The notes under the pieces were generated by a model. That model saw only the letters and a program-made list of their open reading frames with translations. It was not told the origin of the DNA and ran no database searches. Source: Meiothermus sp. (GTDB lineage Bacteria; Deinococcota; Deinococci; Deinococcales; Thermaceae). From it: a stretch of 64,000 bases of DNA. Position numbers and translations under genes: made by a program. The DNA lies in NCBI RefSeq assembly GCF_026004115.1, contig NZ_BPIM01000001.1:1240001-1304000 (forward strand). The letters run 5' to 3'. Shown here one piece after another: positions 48,839 through 58,313 of this stretch; the stretch's first letter is position 1; every line of letters begins with the position of its first letter.

Positions 48839-49462
48839 TTAGACCCCTAGCTTTTCCGCTAGCGCTCGCACGGCCTCGAGGGTAGTGGGCGGCCCATGGC
48901 CCACAAAGATGGTGTGGGCCTCGAGGCGGGCTATCTTGCCCACCGTGCGCCGGGCTTCCTGGGTGTCGTGGTTGACCATCGCCGGTGAGACGATGGGCCC
49001 TTTAGGCCCAACGCGCAGGGCATCGGCGGCAATCAGCACCCCCTCGCGCAGCAGACCTATTTGTCCAGGCGTGTGACCCGGAAGATGAACCACCTGCCAG
49101 CCCATCACCATCGCACCCTGCTCCACCGGTGTCAGGGCTTCTTTAGGCACGGGTTTGGCGCTGTTAGCAATCCAGTCGCCCAGCCAGGGAATGGGCGGAA
49201 AGGGTGGGCGGCGCTGTTCTCCAGCAATAAAGGGAATATCGAGCGGGTGGGCATAGATGGGCAACCCGAAGCGCTCCCAGAGCATCCGAGCTCCACCCAC
49301 ATGGTCGAGGTGGTGGTGGGTCAGGAGCAGTGCAGCGGGTTTTTCCTCGCCCAGAAGGCCCAGAAGCTTGCGGTTTTCATTGGGCATGCCCGAGTCCACC
49401 AGCAGCGGGCCTTGGGGTGTGTCCAACCAATAGGTATTAGCTACCAGCGCAAAGCGTTTCAT
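48839..49462 (-). CDS. MBL-fold metallo-hydrolase
   Basis: 207 residues with the metallo-beta-lactamase fold. The zinc motif is HHHLDHVGG (about 49-57), with HLPGHTPGQ (about 125-133), the bridging Asp in AADALRVG, and a final His in GHGPPT. It belongs to the broad glyoxalase II-like group. It is near the sulfur cluster, but it is transcribed towards it and separated by repeats, so a link to persulfide metabolism is only a possibility. Confidence 0.9.
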   Translation of the reverse strand: MKRFALVANTYWLDTPQGPLLVDSGMPNENRKLLGLLGEEKPAALLLTHHHLDHVGGARMLWERFGLPIYAHPLDIPFIAGEQRRPPFPPIPWLGDWIANSAKPVPKEALTPVEQGAMVMGWQVVHLPGHTPGQIGLLREGVLIAADALRVGPKGPIVSPAMVNHDTQEARRTVGKIARLEAHTIFVGHGPPTTLEAVRALAEKLGV

Positions 49463-49553
49463 ACAGCCTACTTACTGCCTTGCAGGGCACAGGCCCGAAG
49501 GCCTCCCTAGGCGGTGCAGCATCCCTGGTGATCTGGTAACAAAGAATTCGGAG

Positions 49554-49643
49554 TACGCTACGATTCCTCTCAATAAGTCGCATAGGGCAATTTTGGGCAA
49601 TCAACGGGCTTCAAAACATGCCGCAAAACAAGTTGCCTGTGCA
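49554..49643 (+). repeat. Repeat family 3, copy D
   Basis: About 90 bp similar to 48749-48838 (core GCAATTTTGGGCAATCAACG). The remaining 49463-49723 spacer shows no gene. Confidence 0.65.
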
Positions 49644-49723
49644 CCAGGACTGAATCGGGTGGGGCCGGCGCAAGCCACGCGCACCAGCGGCAACCTCTTT
49701 GAAGGGCGCGACTATGGGAGCCC

Positions 49724-51583
49724 TCAAACCCAGTGGGTGGCAGTCTTAATCCCCACGCCCATCTCGGTCAGGGCCGCCCGGATGGCCTCGGTGTCAATGC
49801 CCGCCTCGCGGTGCATGCGGGGGATGGAGCCGTGGTCGAAAAAGCGGTCAGGTAGCCCTAGAACGCGAATATCGGGTTTCAGACCTAGTTCGTTAAGGGC
49901 CTCTAACACCGCGCTGCCAAAGCCCCCCATCCTCTGGTGGTCTTCGGTGGTGACCAGCTTATAGCCCTCCAGGGTCAGCCGCTCGAGCATCCCCTTATCG
50001 AGCGGCTTGATGAAGCGGGCGTTGATGACGCCCACCTCGGGGTTGTCCCCGGCGGCCTCGAGGGCATACTTAAGGGTCTTGCCAAAGCTAAGGATGTAGG
50101 CCTGACGGCCTTCCTTTAGCACCTCCCAGCGGCCCCACTCGATCTCGGGCCAAGCGCCTTCGGGGGCTTTTTCTACATTGTCGCGGGCATAGCGGATGGC
50201 GATAGGCCCACCTAGTTCCAGGGCCTTCTTGAGCATGGCGCGCAGTTCCAGGGCATCCTTGGGCGCGGCAATCTGCACGTTGGGCACTGTGCGCAAATAA
50301 GCAATGTCGAAAACCCCGTTGTGCGTAGCCCCATCGCCCCCCACAATCCCGGCCCGATCCACCGCGAACACCACCGGCACATTTTCGATGGCAATGTCGT
50401 GAACAATTTGGTCAAAGGCCCGCTGCATGAAGGTGGAGTAAATCGCCAGCACCGGCTTGAGCCCCCGCAAGGCCATGCCCGCCGCCACCGTAGCCGCCAC
50501 ATCCTCGCAGATGCCGGTGTCCAGGTAGCGCTCGGGGTGGGTCTGGGAGTAGCGCACCAGGCCCGAGCCCTCGCGCATGGCCGGGGTAATCACAAAGAGC
50601 TTGGGTTCCAGGTAGGCCAGCTCGGTCACGGCATCGCCAAAGGCTGCCGACCAGGAGTAGCCCTTGCTCACCTTGGTGGGGTTCTCCGGGTTGAAGCCGG
50701 GGGGGCCGTGCCAGTAGATGGGGTCTTCCTCGGCCACCCCGTAGCCTTTGCCTTTCTGGGTCACAATGTGCAGCAAGGTGGGACCATCGAGTTCCTTAAT
50801 TTGCTCGAGGATGTGAATCAGGCCCGGCAGGTCGTGCCCGTCCACCGGCCCCACATAGCGGATGCCCCAGGCGTAAAAGGGGTTCTCCTGGTGCAGCATC
50901 AGCTTGGCGGCCTCCTTGGCCCGGTCTACGAGGTTGAAAAGCCGGGGGGAGATACCCTCCAGCACCTGCTTGCCCCATTTCTGGGTGTCCTGCACCCATT
51001 TCTTGGTCTGGTACTCCTTGAAGTAGCGGTTCAGCGCCCCCACGTTCTCCGAGATGGACATCTCGTTGTCGTTCAGAATCATCAGGAGTTTGGGCTTGCG
51101 CTCCCCGATCACATTGAGGGCAGCTAGGGCCATCCCGCCCGTCAAGGCCCCGTCGCCAATAATGCCCACCACGTGATAGTCCTGGCCCAGTGTATCGCGG
51201 GCTATAGCCATACCCAGGGCGTTGGCCAGCGAGGTGGAGGCGTGGCCCACCGTAAGGGCGTCGTGCTCGCTCTCCGAGACCTTGGTAAAGCCCGAGATGC
51301 CCCCTTCCTGGCGGATGGTGTGGATGACATCCTTGCGCCCGGTGAGGATTTTGTGGGCGTAGGCCTGGTGGCCCACGTCAAAAAGCAGACGGTCACGGGG
51401 GGAGTCGAATACCTTGTGCAGGGCCACAATGAGCTCCACCGCCCCCAGCGAGGAGGCCAGGTGACCGCCGTTCTGGGCACAAACCCGGATAATCTCGCTG
51501 CGTAGCTCTTCTGCTAGTTGCAGCAGCTCTTCCTGCGAGAGGGTTTTGAGGTCTTGGGGTTGGTTAACTTTTTGCAGAATCAC
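49724..51583 (-). CDS. dxs: 1-deoxy-D-xylulose-5-phosphate synthase
   Basis: 619 residues, the usual Dxs length. Thiamine-diphosphate motif [15 protein letters not shown] (about 147-161) with [12 protein letters not shown]; transketolase central domain with [16 protein letters not shown]-terminal transketolase domain. It condenses pyruvate and glyceraldehyde-3-phosphate in the first step of the MEP isoprenoid pathway. I chose GTG 51583 (MILQKVNQP) because GGGAGG lies 5 nt upstream. A polyprenyl synthase lies 3.5 kb away but not in the same operon. Confidence 0.96.
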   Translation of the reverse strand: MILQKVNQPQDLKTLSQEELLQLAEELRSEIIRVCAQNGGHLASSLGAVELIVALHKVFDSPRDRLLFDVGHQAYAHKILTGRKDVIHTIRQEGGISGFTKVSESEHDALTVGHASTSLANALGMAIARDTLGQDYHVVGIIGDGALTGGMALAALNVIGERKPKLLMILNDNEMSISENVGALNRYFKEYQTKKWVQDTQKWGKQVLEGISPRLFNLVDRAKEAAKLMLHQENPFYAWGIRYVGPVDGHDLPGLIHILEQIKELDGPTLLHIVTQKGKGYGVAEEDPIYWHGPPGFNPENPTKVSKGYSWSAAFGDAVTELAYLEPKLFVITPAMREGSGLVRYSQTHPERYLDTGICEDVAATVAAGMALRGLKPVLAIYSTFMQRAFDQIVHDIAIENVPVVFAVDRAGIVGGDGATHNGVFDIAYLRTVPNVQIAAPKDALELRAMLKKALELGGPIAIRYARDNVEKAPEGAWPEIEWGRWEVLKEGRQAYILSFGKTLKYALEAAGDNPEVGVINARFIKPLDKGMLERLTLEGYKLVTTEDHQRMGGFGSAVLEALNELGLKPDIRVLGLPDRFFDHGSIPRMHREAGIDTEAIRAALTEMGVGIKTATHWV

Positions 51584-51702
51584 AGATGCCTCCCAAAACA
51601 ACCTGATGACAGCACAGTGGCTTTACACATATTGCTCTCAACTTTAGGGGTTTACAGGCCCGTTGCAGTACCCCAGAGAACAAAGGGGCGGGCTAAGGGG
51701 AT

Positions 51703-52383
51703 CTATTTGAAGTTACGGTCAATCAGCGAAAGTCCGCCCTGGTCGCTAAAATTCACCGAACTAAAAATTTCGCCCACCCCAGGGAAGAACCATAGCTCGA
51801 AGCTTTCACGCAGGTTAGGGTTGCGGGGGTCGCGGATCTCCCAGGCAATGCGAAAAACCTCAAAGCTACCAGCCGGCACCGTCACGTTGGACTTGCCCAG
51901 CACCGAATAGGTGTAATCCAGCACCCGGTCGCTTACCCGGGTCACGTTGTTGCCTGCTCGCAGCTCGACGACCTCGCGGGTCTGCCCACCCCAGCGGGCC
52001 CCGACCACGAGGTTGGCCTGGGGCGGATACTCCTGGATGGGCGGGGTGTAGCGGATCACTTGCAGCCGGTCGAAATCCTCCATGCCCAGAAGACGCACCC
52101 CACTGGCGTCTACCTGGCGGTAGTAGGAGCGCTCGAGGCCCCGCCCACTGAGGCGAAAGCGGATGGCCGGCTGGCCTTCAAAGGTAGTGGGGCCGATGAC
52201 CGAAAGCCGCACCGGCGGGTCGCCAATGGAGGCCCGGGGCGGGAGGTATACCCAGTCCAATCCTGGCTGGGAGGGATAGAAGCCCACCGAGCCTTGAATA
52301 ATGGCGGTGTTGGTCTGGGGTTCAGTGGCACGCGGTGCGCAGGCCACCAAAAGTAGCAGGAGCAGTGGAGCGATTCGTCGCAT
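51703..52383 (-). CDS. Putative lipoprotein, 226 aa
   Basis: Lipobox LLLVAC at about residues 10-15 (signal MRRIAPLLLLLLVAC), then a beta-rich mature part (WVYLPPRASIGDPPVRLSV; YTYSVLGKSNVTVPAGSFEVF; ELWFFPGVGEI). The VPAGSFEVF and FFPGVGEI phrases resemble lipoproteins with a repeated beta-sheet sensor fold, but no named family is recognised. Located between dxs and a small membrane protein, all on the minus strand, possibly co-transcribed with the latter. Confidence 0.75.
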   Translation of the reverse strand: MRRIAPLLLLLLVACAPRATEPQTNTAIIQGSVGFYPSQPGLDWVYLPPRASIGDPPVRLSVIGPTTFEGQPAIRFRLSGRGLERSYYRQVDASGVRLLGMEDFDRLQVIRYTPPIQEYPPQANLVVGARWGGQTREVVELRAGNNVTRVSDRVLDYTYSVLGKSNVTVPAGSFEVFRIAWEIRDPRNPNLRESFELWFFPGVGEIFSSVNFSDQGGLSLIDRNFK

Positions 52384-52392
52384 CGCTTCAAT

Positions 52393-52839
52393 TTACCTTC
52401 TGGCAGTGGCAGGCGGATGTAAAACCTCGCGCAATTCGATTAAGAACAAGGGCAGTTCGGCCAGGGCCGGGGGTTCTTCGATGTCCGAAACCAGCACCAG
52501 CTCGGCCCCCAGGCGCTCGAGGTACTCCACCCCCCGCTCGAAGCTCTGGTTTAGTTCGTGGTAGCGCGCCAGCAGGCGATCCCGGGTGGGGCCTTCGGTG
52601 CCCGGCTTGGCCAGAAAGTGCTCGAGTTCGGCCAGGTGCGGCAGCAGTTTGCGCAAATCCCGCCCATACTGCCGCACCTGTTTGAGCGGTTCGTGCAGGT
52701 GGGAAAGCCCCTGGCTCTGCTGCCTTATTTCGGCCAGGGCCAGTTCCAGCCGCTGGGCCTGTTCGCTTTGCGGCGGGGGCAGGCTGCGACCCGCACCCAA
52801 GGCCCAGGCCAAGAGCCCCACCACCAGCAACAGGAGCAT
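52393..52839 (-). CDS. Membrane-anchored coiled-coil hypothetical protein
   Basis: About 148 residues: one N-terminal helix (MLLLLVVGLLAWALGAG) and a long helical, charged region (about 25-110, QRLELALAEIRQQSQGL, RKLLPHLAELEHFLAKP), likely coiled coil. The start is uncertain: ATG 52839 is the conservative choice, while in-frame GTG codons at 52866 and 52884 would extend the anchor. It stops 9 bp before the lipoprotein ATG, so the two are probably an operon. No family recognised. Confidence 0.65.
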   Translation of the reverse strand: MLLLLVVGLLAWALGAGRSLPPPQSEQAQRLELALAEIRQQSQGLSHLHEPLKQVRQYGRDLRKLLPHLAELEHFLAKPGTEGPTRDRLLARYHELNQSFERGVEYLERLGAELVLVSDIEEPPALAELPLFLIELREVLHPPATARR

Positions 52840-52954
52840 CAACTCCAGCAACGCGATACCGGCCACCTTGTTTTCAGAATACGCCACCTTCGCCCATACG
52901 CAAGTCTCACATACCCAGGTAACCGCAGCGCTCAGGGATCCACAACCACAAACC

Positions 52955-53407
52955 CTAGGCCACCTCGTTGAGTGCTTCCAGCTCAAACAAGGGCTGCATG
53001 CCGCTTTTTTGTAGCCGCCGGTACCGTCGCAAGAGCTTTGGGTCGAGCCGTAGTGTTTCACATGGGGCCGCGGTTTTCGCCAGGCGCAGCTCAGCCAACA
53101 TCTGGGCCGCTTCGGACTCGCTGAGGCGGGCCGGCGGGGACTTGCGTAGGGTCGCTCGAGCGCGCACCCTGGGCGCCGCGCCCGACCCCAGCCACGGCCC
53201 CAATGGGGGGTAGGCAGGGACGGCATCCATTATCTGCCCCCGCCCCAGGAGCCTGTACCCTACCCAGGCCAGGCCCCCACCCAGCAAACCCAGCCCCAGC
53301 ACCCAGCCCAGACCCCACGGAGCCAGCGTGAGGGAAGCCAGGCCCAGCCCTATAGCCAGCGCCAGGGCCAGCTTGCCTGCCTGCAGGTACCACGAGCTCC
53401 GGTACAT
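52955..53407 (-). CDS. Small membrane protein, 150 aa
   Basis: Two close N-terminal hydrophobic segments (about 11-32 and 34-52) and a cytoplasmic tail (about 55-150) rich in Ala, Leu and Arg. No family recognised. ATG 53407 is preceded by TATCGT and 7 nt, fitting a leaderless start; ATG 53425 in frame is an alternative. It leads a run of minus-strand genes towards dxs. Confidence 0.65.
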   Translation of the reverse strand: MYRSSWYLQAGKLALALAIGLGLASLTLAPWGLGWVLGLGLLGGGLAWVGYRLLGRGQIMDAVPAYPPLGPWLGSGAAPRVRARATLRKSPPARLSESEAAQMLAELRLAKTAAPCETLRLDPKLLRRYRRLQKSGMQPLFELEALNEVA

Positions 53408-53628
53408 GGTTATAACGATACCCATGGGTCGTCAGGGCAGCGTCTGCATAGCTTCGCGGGTAATCCAGCTCTACCCCCTGGCCGGGGTTTGCTCGAGTAT
53501 TAAGAGCCCAGTTTAGCCACATTCGAACCAAAAGTAAGAAAATACGGCTGTTACAGATAAAAACGCCTTCTTGTCAGCCCGTTTTTTATCAAAAGATGAC
53601 GCAACAGCCCTAACTTCTATACATGATT

Positions 53629-53964
53629 ATGGGCATTTGCAAAGAAAAGCGCCTGCGCGATGCGGCCATTGCCGCCTACCGGGCCGAGGCCCTGCAGGCC
53701 GGCGAGGCCTGGTACAAAAGCGTGGCCTACGAGGAACTGCGACGCATTTTCGGCGAGGAGTGGCTGGGCCTGGGGTATTTCCGGCTGGTGGAGATCTGCA
53801 GCGCCCGCGAGGTCACGGTGGAGGTGGACGGGGAGCTTTTCTCAGTGGCAGAGGTGAGCAGAGCCCCCGGTGAAGCCTTGGCTGTGGTGGTGCGCCACCT
53901 GCCCAGCGGGCGGGCAGTAGGCAGCCTGGCCCAGTTGGGCGAGGTGTTTCTAAGCCAAAGCTGA
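53629..53964 (+). CDS. Hypothetical protein, 111 aa
   Basis: Soluble protein with an N-terminal helix (KEKRLRDAAIAAYRAEAL) and a C-terminal beta part (VTVEVDGELFSVAEV; ALAVVVRHLPSGRAVG). No family recognised. ATG 53629 is chosen because TATACA ends 5 nt upstream; ATG 53623 overlaps that box. A strong terminator follows 46 bp after the stop. Confidence 0.65.
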   Translation: MGICKEKRLRDAAIAAYRAEALQAGEAWYKSVAYEELRRIFGEEWLGLGYFRLVEICSAREVTVEVDGELFSVAEVSRAPGEALAVVVRHLPSGRAVGSLAQLGEVFLSQS

Positions 53965-54010
53965 CACTCAAAAGTTATCGTAAGCTTCGTAACCTGTAGA
54001 ACGTTCGCAC

Positions 54011-54039
54011 AAAACCCCCCGAGTCGATCGGGGGGTTTT
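54011..54039. terminator. Bidirectional rho-independent terminator
   Basis: Perfect 12-bp stem AAAACCCCCCGA / TCGGGGGGTTTT with a 5-nt loop between the convergent genes at 53629 and 54060. The A and T runs serve both strands. Confidence 0.9.
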
Positions 54040-54059
54040 GACTATGCCAAAGCCGCGGC

Positions 54060-54722
54060 TCAGGCCATGCCTAGCTCGCGCTTGAGGCGGGCCAGGTCGT
54101 CCTCGACTTCCTTGCTGCTGCCCAGGCTCTCGAGTTCCTTCTCGATGTTGTTCTTGTCCATCTCCGAGAGGGCTGCGTGCTTGTCTTCCATGGCCTCGAT
54201 GCGGCGCTCCATGTCCTCGAAGGCCTCCACCGCGCTGTGGGTATCCACCTTGGACTCGAACTTGCGCACCGTCTCGGCGGCCTCCACGCCCTTCTTGCGG
54301 GCAATCAGGAGGGCTTTCTTGGCCTCGGACTCCTGAATTTTGCCTTCCAGCGCCTTTAGCTGGGTGGTTAGCTGGTTAACCAGGGCCTGCTGCTGGGCCA
54401 CCTGTTGGGCAAAGCCGTCGGAAAGGGCGTGGGCCTGCTGTTTGCGCTTTAGGGCTTCGCGGGCCAGGTCTTCGCGTTCGCTCCGGAGGGCCTCGGCAGC
54501 TTTTTGTTCCCAGGCCCGCACCTGTTCGGCGTAGTTTTGTTGCTCGCGCTCGAGCTTCTTCAACTCGGCCATGGCCTCCGCCACTTCCATCCGAGCATCC
54601 CGCAGCGTAGCCCGCATGTCTTCCAGGGCCTGTTCGATGATCTTTTCGGGGTCTTCGGCCCGCTTGATGAGGTCGTTGATGTTGGCCCGAATCAGGCGGG
54701 AAAGGCGATCAAGAATACCCAT
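54060..54722 (-). CDS. pspA: PspA/IM30 family membrane-stress protein
   Basis: 220 residues, almost entirely helical coiled coil. The family N-terminus is MGILDRLSRLIRANINDLIK with DPEKIIEQALEDM (about 24-36), and the conserved ADxxSA-like region reads KVDTHSAVEAFEDMERRIE (about 157-175). PspA/Vipp1 proteins form ESCRT-III-like rings that protect or remodel the inner membrane. AGGAGG lies 7 nt before the ATG. No other psp gene is nearby. Confidence 0.93.
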   Translation of the reverse strand: MGILDRLSRLIRANINDLIKRAEDPEKIIEQALEDMRATLRDARMEVAEAMAELKKLEREQQNYAEQVRAWEQKAAEALRSEREDLAREALKRKQQAHALSDGFAQQVAQQQALVNQLTTQLKALEGKIQESEAKKALLIARKKGVEAAETVRKFESKVDTHSAVEAFEDMERRIEAMEDKHAALSEMDKNNIEKELESLGSSKEVEDDLARLKRELGMA

Positions 54723-55033
54723 GTTTGTGCCTCCTGTGGAGCTTTAGTGTAGCGCACCCATAGGGCGCACTCAACCGCTGACAAACACCAAATGTTGGCG
54801 GGCTATGCTCACCCTTAGCGCAGGCCCTGCTGCCATTGCAAGATTATATGATACAGATCGGCGCAGATAATGTAAAGCATAAACAGCAGAAAGAGTGGGG
54901 CAATCTGCGCGGAATCAGGGGCAGCAGGCGTTACATCCCCTCTTCACCTCTGGCAAAGAAAGAAGCGGAGGCAGCTCGTCCCTCGGCGACCCGGCTTTTT
55001 GTCCTCTGTGCGTTGTCGCCGTAGTATCTATCC
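54723..55033. other. Intergenic region between pspA and polyprenyl synthase
   Basis: About 310 bp between divergent genes. It holds the promoters; a short AT-rich stretch (54840-54895) is unlike its surroundings. No RNA gene or repeat recognised. Confidence 0.4.
55022..55027 (+). promoter_or_regulatory. Leaderless -10 box
   Basis: TAGTAT ends 6 nt before the ATG at 55034, the arrangement of leaderless transcripts in this phylum. Confidence 0.5.
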
Positions 55034-56044
55034 ATGACCGCAACCCTCTCCCCCGCTCAGGTACGCGCGGCGATTCAGCAATACCTTCTGGACGCCCTGC
55101 CCAACCCCGAGGCCGCCAGGCGACCCGAACTGGCCCTGTACGCCCGGATGCTGCGCGACTACCCCGAGCGCGGCGGCAAGATGCTGCGCGGGATGCTATT
55201 GGTCTATACCGGGCTGGCCTATGGAGCCGAGGTCAAGCAACTCCTGCCTGTTGCGGCGGCCCTCGAGCTCTTCCAGAACTGGGCCCTGATCCACGACGAC
55301 ATCGAGGACGCCTCCGATGAACGGCGGGGTAAGCCCGCTTTGCACAAGGTGTATGGGGTTCCGCTGGCCCTGAACGCAGGCGATGCGCTGCACGCCAAAC
55401 AGTGGGCCCTGCTCATCGAGGCCGGGGTCTCGCAGGCCGTGCTGCTGGAGTTTGTCCGGCTGGTGGAGCTCACAGCCCAGGGTCAGCACCTCGAGATGAC
55501 CTGGATGGAGCACCAGCGCTTCGATCTGCAGGAAGCCGACTACCTGGAAATGGTGGGGCAGAAGGCCGCTTACTACACCGCCGTAGCCCCCTTGCGGCTG
55601 GGCGCCCTGGCCGCCGGTGTGGAACCCCCTGCTGTTTTTGAAGGGGCTGGCATGAAGCTGGGCATCGGGTTTCAGATTGTGGACGACGTGCTCAACCTGG
55701 TAGGCGACCCGGTCAAGTACGGCAAGGAGATTGCTGGGGATTTGTGGGAGGGCAAGCGCACCCTGATCTTGCTACACTACCTGCAAAATGCCTCTGCAGA
55801 CGAGCGGATACGGGCCGAGCGCTTACTTTGCATTTCCAGAGAAGAAAAACCGGCTCCAGAGGTGGCCTGGCTGCACCAGCGGCTGTTGCAATCGGGCGCG
55901 GTGGCCTATGCCCAGGCTACGGCTGAGCAAATGCTGACCGAAGGAATGGGCATGCTCGAGCCCGTCTTGCGGACAGCCCCCAAGGCGGCCATCGGAACTG
56001 TGGTGCTGGAGGTACTGCAAAGCCTGGTTCGGCGTGAAGCGTGA
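55034..56044 (+). CDS. Polyprenyl (trans-isoprenyl) diphosphate synthase
   Basis: 336 residues, all-helical isoprenyl synthase. First Asp-rich motif DDIED (about 89-93, with LIHDDIED context), second motif DDVLN, where the last Asp is Asn, and the RxG-K start region GGKMLRGM. It elongates isoprenyl diphosphates with IPP; product length cannot be fixed by eye (geranylgeranyl or longer is likely, as a carotenoid or quinone precursor). The Asn in the second motif is a known tolerated variant. Leaderless start. Confidence 0.9.
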   Translation: MTATLSPAQVRAAIQQYLLDALPNPEAARRPELALYARMLRDYPERGGKMLRGMLLVYTGLAYGAEVKQLLPVAAALELFQNWALIHDDIEDASDERRGKPALHKVYGVPLALNAGDALHAKQWALLIEAGVSQAVLLEFVRLVELTAQGQHLEMTWMEHQRFDLQEADYLEMVGQKAAYYTAVAPLRLGALAAGVEPPAVFEGAGMKLGIGFQIVDDVLNLVGDPVKYGKEIAGDLWEGKRTLILLHYLQNASADERIRAERLLCISREEKPAPEVAWLHQRLLQSGAVAYAQATAEQMLTEGMGMLEPVLRTAPKAAIGTVVLEVLQSLVRREA

Positions 56045-56111
56045 AAGCCCCGTGCGGCCAACGTGTCCTGGCCCAGGGTTTGTTTCGCTATAAATAGTAT
56101 AGTGCTTTTTC

Positions 56112-57182
56112 ATGGAGCCTTCGCCTTTTGAGCTCGGGTTGTATACCTTCGTTGAAAACACCCCCGACCCCCACACCGGGCTGCTGCAAGACCCGGCACA
56201 GCGCATGAAAAACCTGCTCGAGACCGCCGAACTGGCCGACCAGGTGAGCCTGGATGTGTTTGCGGTGGGCGAACACCACCGCGAAGAGTACCTCGCAAGC
56301 GCCCCCGCTGTCATCCTGGCGGCCATGGCCTCCCGCACCCGGCGCATCCGCCTCTCCAGCGCCGTCACGGTGCTTAGTTCCGACGACCCGGTGCGGGTTT
56401 TCCAGCAGTTCGCCACCCTCGACCTGCTCTCGGGGGGCCGGGCCGAGATCATGGCCGGACGCGGCTCGTTCATCGAGTCGTTTCCCCTGTTTGGCTACGA
56501 TTTAGACGATTACAACGAGCTGTTCGAAGAGAAGCTGGGGCTTCTCCTGCAAATCCGCGCCCAGGAACGCGTCACCTGGAGCGGAAAGCACCGCCCCGCC
56601 ATCCAGGGCCAGCCCATCTACCCGCGCCCGGTGCAGAATCCGCTGCCGGTGTGGGTGGCGGTGGGCGGCACCCCGACCTCGGTGGTGCGGGCCGCCCGCC
56701 TGGGCCTGCCCATGGCCCTGGCCATCATCGGCGGCCTGCCCGAGCGCTTCGCTCCCCTTCTGGAGCTCTACCGCCAGACCGCCCGCCAGCTAGACCTGCC
56801 CCCCCAGCCCCTCTCCATCAATGCCCACGGCTTCATTGCCGACGACCCCAAAGAGGCCCTCGAGCTTTCCTATGCCACCAGCAGCCCGGTCATGAACCGC
56901 ATCGGGCGCGAACGCGGCTGGCCTCCCCAAAGCCGCGCCCAGTACGAGGCCAGCACCAACCTGCGCGGGGCGCTTTTTGTGGGCCACCCCGAGCAGATCA
57001 TCGAGAAAATCCTCTACCAGCACCAGATCTTCGGCCACCAGCGCTTCTTGCTGCAACTGAGTGTGGGCACCGTGCCCCACGCCAAGATGATGCGGGCCAT
57101 CGAGCTTTTCGGAACAAAGGTCGCGCCAGTGGTGCGGCGAGAAATTGCAAAGCGGGCAGCGCCATCGCTCACGGCCTCCTGA
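56112..57182 (+). CDS. LLM-class flavin-dependent oxidoreductase
   Basis: 356 residues, luciferase-like TIM barrel. Signatures: [17 protein letters not shown] (N-terminus), [16 protein letters not shown] (about 55-70), [27 protein letters not shown] (split by LSS, about 81-108), [27 protein letters not shown], and INAHGF. It uses FMN or F420; the substrate is unknown. The pattern of the second half ([21 protein letters not shown]) is typical of the flavin-dependent group found widely in Deinococcota. Confidence 0.92.
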   Translation: MEPSPFELGLYTFVENTPDPHTGLLQDPAQRMKNLLETAELADQVSLDVFAVGEHHREEYLASAPAVILAAMASRTRRIRLSSAVTVLSSDDPVRVFQQFATLDLLSGGRAEIMAGRGSFIESFPLFGYDLDDYNELFEEKLGLLLQIRAQERVTWSGKHRPAIQGQPIYPRPVQNPLPVWVAVGGTPTSVVRAARLGLPMALAIIGGLPERFAPLLELYRQTARQLDLPPQPLSINAHGFIADDPKEALELSYATSSPVMNRIGRERGWPPQSRAQYEASTNLRGALFVGHPEQIIEKILYQHQIFGHQRFLLQLSVGTVPHAKMMRAIELFGTKVAPVVRREIAKRAAPSLTAS

Positions 57183-57252
57183 AAGCCACCCGACCGCTCA
57201 TGCTTCTGTCTCGAGGACATGCTCGCGTCCGAGAAGCCATCTGCACGGGCTA

Positions 57253-57421
57253 ATACCAACTTTACTTGGACAGTTAGCTTTGAGGGTCGTCCCAACCCCC
57301 CTCAACCGGCGACACCCCAGGCGCAGTCAATCGTGTTCTTATCGCTGTTTGTAAATAGCGCGGTCGGGGTGTCGCCACCTTCTCCCACCGAGAAGGCACG
57401 GGGTTTATGTGGATTTGGTAT
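57253..57421. repeat. Palindrome-ended repeat, ATACCAA type (169 bp)
   Basis: Bounded by ATACCAA and TTGGTAT, flanked by TA on both sides, no ORF. Another small MITE-like element, distinct in its interior from family 1; only one copy seen here. Confidence 0.5.
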
Positions 57422-57442
57422 AAAGGCTGCAAGCAAAGCGTT

Positions 57443-58312
57443 TTAGCGCCGCACCACCAATGCCACCCCCACTGCCGCCAGCCCCATGCCCAGCAGGGCC
57501 CATCCCCCCAGCCGCTCACCAAACAAAAAGTAGGCTTCCAGCGCGGTAGCGGGCGGCACCAGGTAGAACAGGCTGGCTACCGCGCTGGCCGAGTTGTGGC
57601 GGATCAGGTACATCAGGAGCAAAATAGCCCCGACCGAGAGCACCAGAACCAGCCAGACCAGGGCAAACACAAACGGCGGGGTCCAGTGGATTTGCATGGT
57701 CTCGCGGAACAGCAGGCTCATTACAAAAAGCCCCACCGAGGCCGCGATGTACTGCACCACCGTCCCCCCCACCAGGGGCATCTGCACCGCAAAGCGCTTC
57801 TGGTAGAGGGTACCCAGGGTGGTGCAGAGCAAAGCCAGCACAATGGCCACAAAGGCCGAGGGCTCGATAGAGAGCAGGCGGGCCGAGAGGGCTTTCTCCC
57901 CGACCACCAGCCCCACCCCCGCAAAGCCCAGCAGCAGCCCGGCCCACTGCACCCCGCTCACCCGCTCGCGCAGCAAAAACTGGGCCAAAACAGCGGTCAG
58001 GATAGGCTGCAAGCCCACAATCAGCGCCGAGAGGCCCGCCGGGAGGCCCCTCGAGATCGCAAAGAACACCCCGCCCAGATAGCCCGCATGCAGCAAGAGC
58101 CCCGAGACGCCAATATGCAGGTTCAGGGCCCAGCCCTTCGGCCAGGGCGAGCGCACGAGCCCGGCCAGACCAGCCAGCAGTCCCACCACCAACAGCATCC
58201 GCACCCACAAAAAGGTGAAGGGCTCGGCATAGGGCAGGCCCAGCTTGGCCCCCACAAAACCGGTGCTCCACAGGAGCACGAACAGGATGGGGGCCAGGGT
58301 AGAAAGCCGCAC
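57443..58312 (-). CDS. EamA/DMT family transporter
   Basis: 289 residues with ten hydrophobic segments in two EamA repeats (about 5-140 and 150-285). Repeat motifs are PFTFLWVRMLLV and ASAVASLFYLVPPATALEAYF, with the final FGERLGGWALLGMGL. Drug/metabolite exporter family, often exporting amino acids or small metabolites. GTG 58312 begins 1 bp after the azlD stop, so it is the third gene of azlC-azlD-eamA and may also concern amino acid export. Confidence 0.9.
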   Translation of the reverse strand: MRLSTLAPILFVLLWSTGFVGAKLGLPYAEPFTFLWVRMLLVVGLLAGLAGLVRSPWPKGWALNLHIGVSGLLLHAGYLGGVFFAISRGLPAGLSALIVGLQPILTAVLAQFLLRERVSGVQWAGLLLGFAGVGLVVGEKALSARLLSIEPSAFVAIVLALLCTTLGTLYQKRFAVQMPLVGGTVVQYIAASVGLFVMSLLFRETMQIHWTPPFVFALVWLVLVLSVGAILLLMYLIRHNSASAVASLFYLVPPATALEAYFLFGERLGGWALLGMGLAAVGVALVVRR

Positions 58313-58313
58313 C

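Noticed and set aside
54723-55033. Possible tRNA or small RNA in the AT-richer pspA-polyprenyl gap
   Set aside because: No cloverleaf or strong hairpin with a terminator could be drawn.
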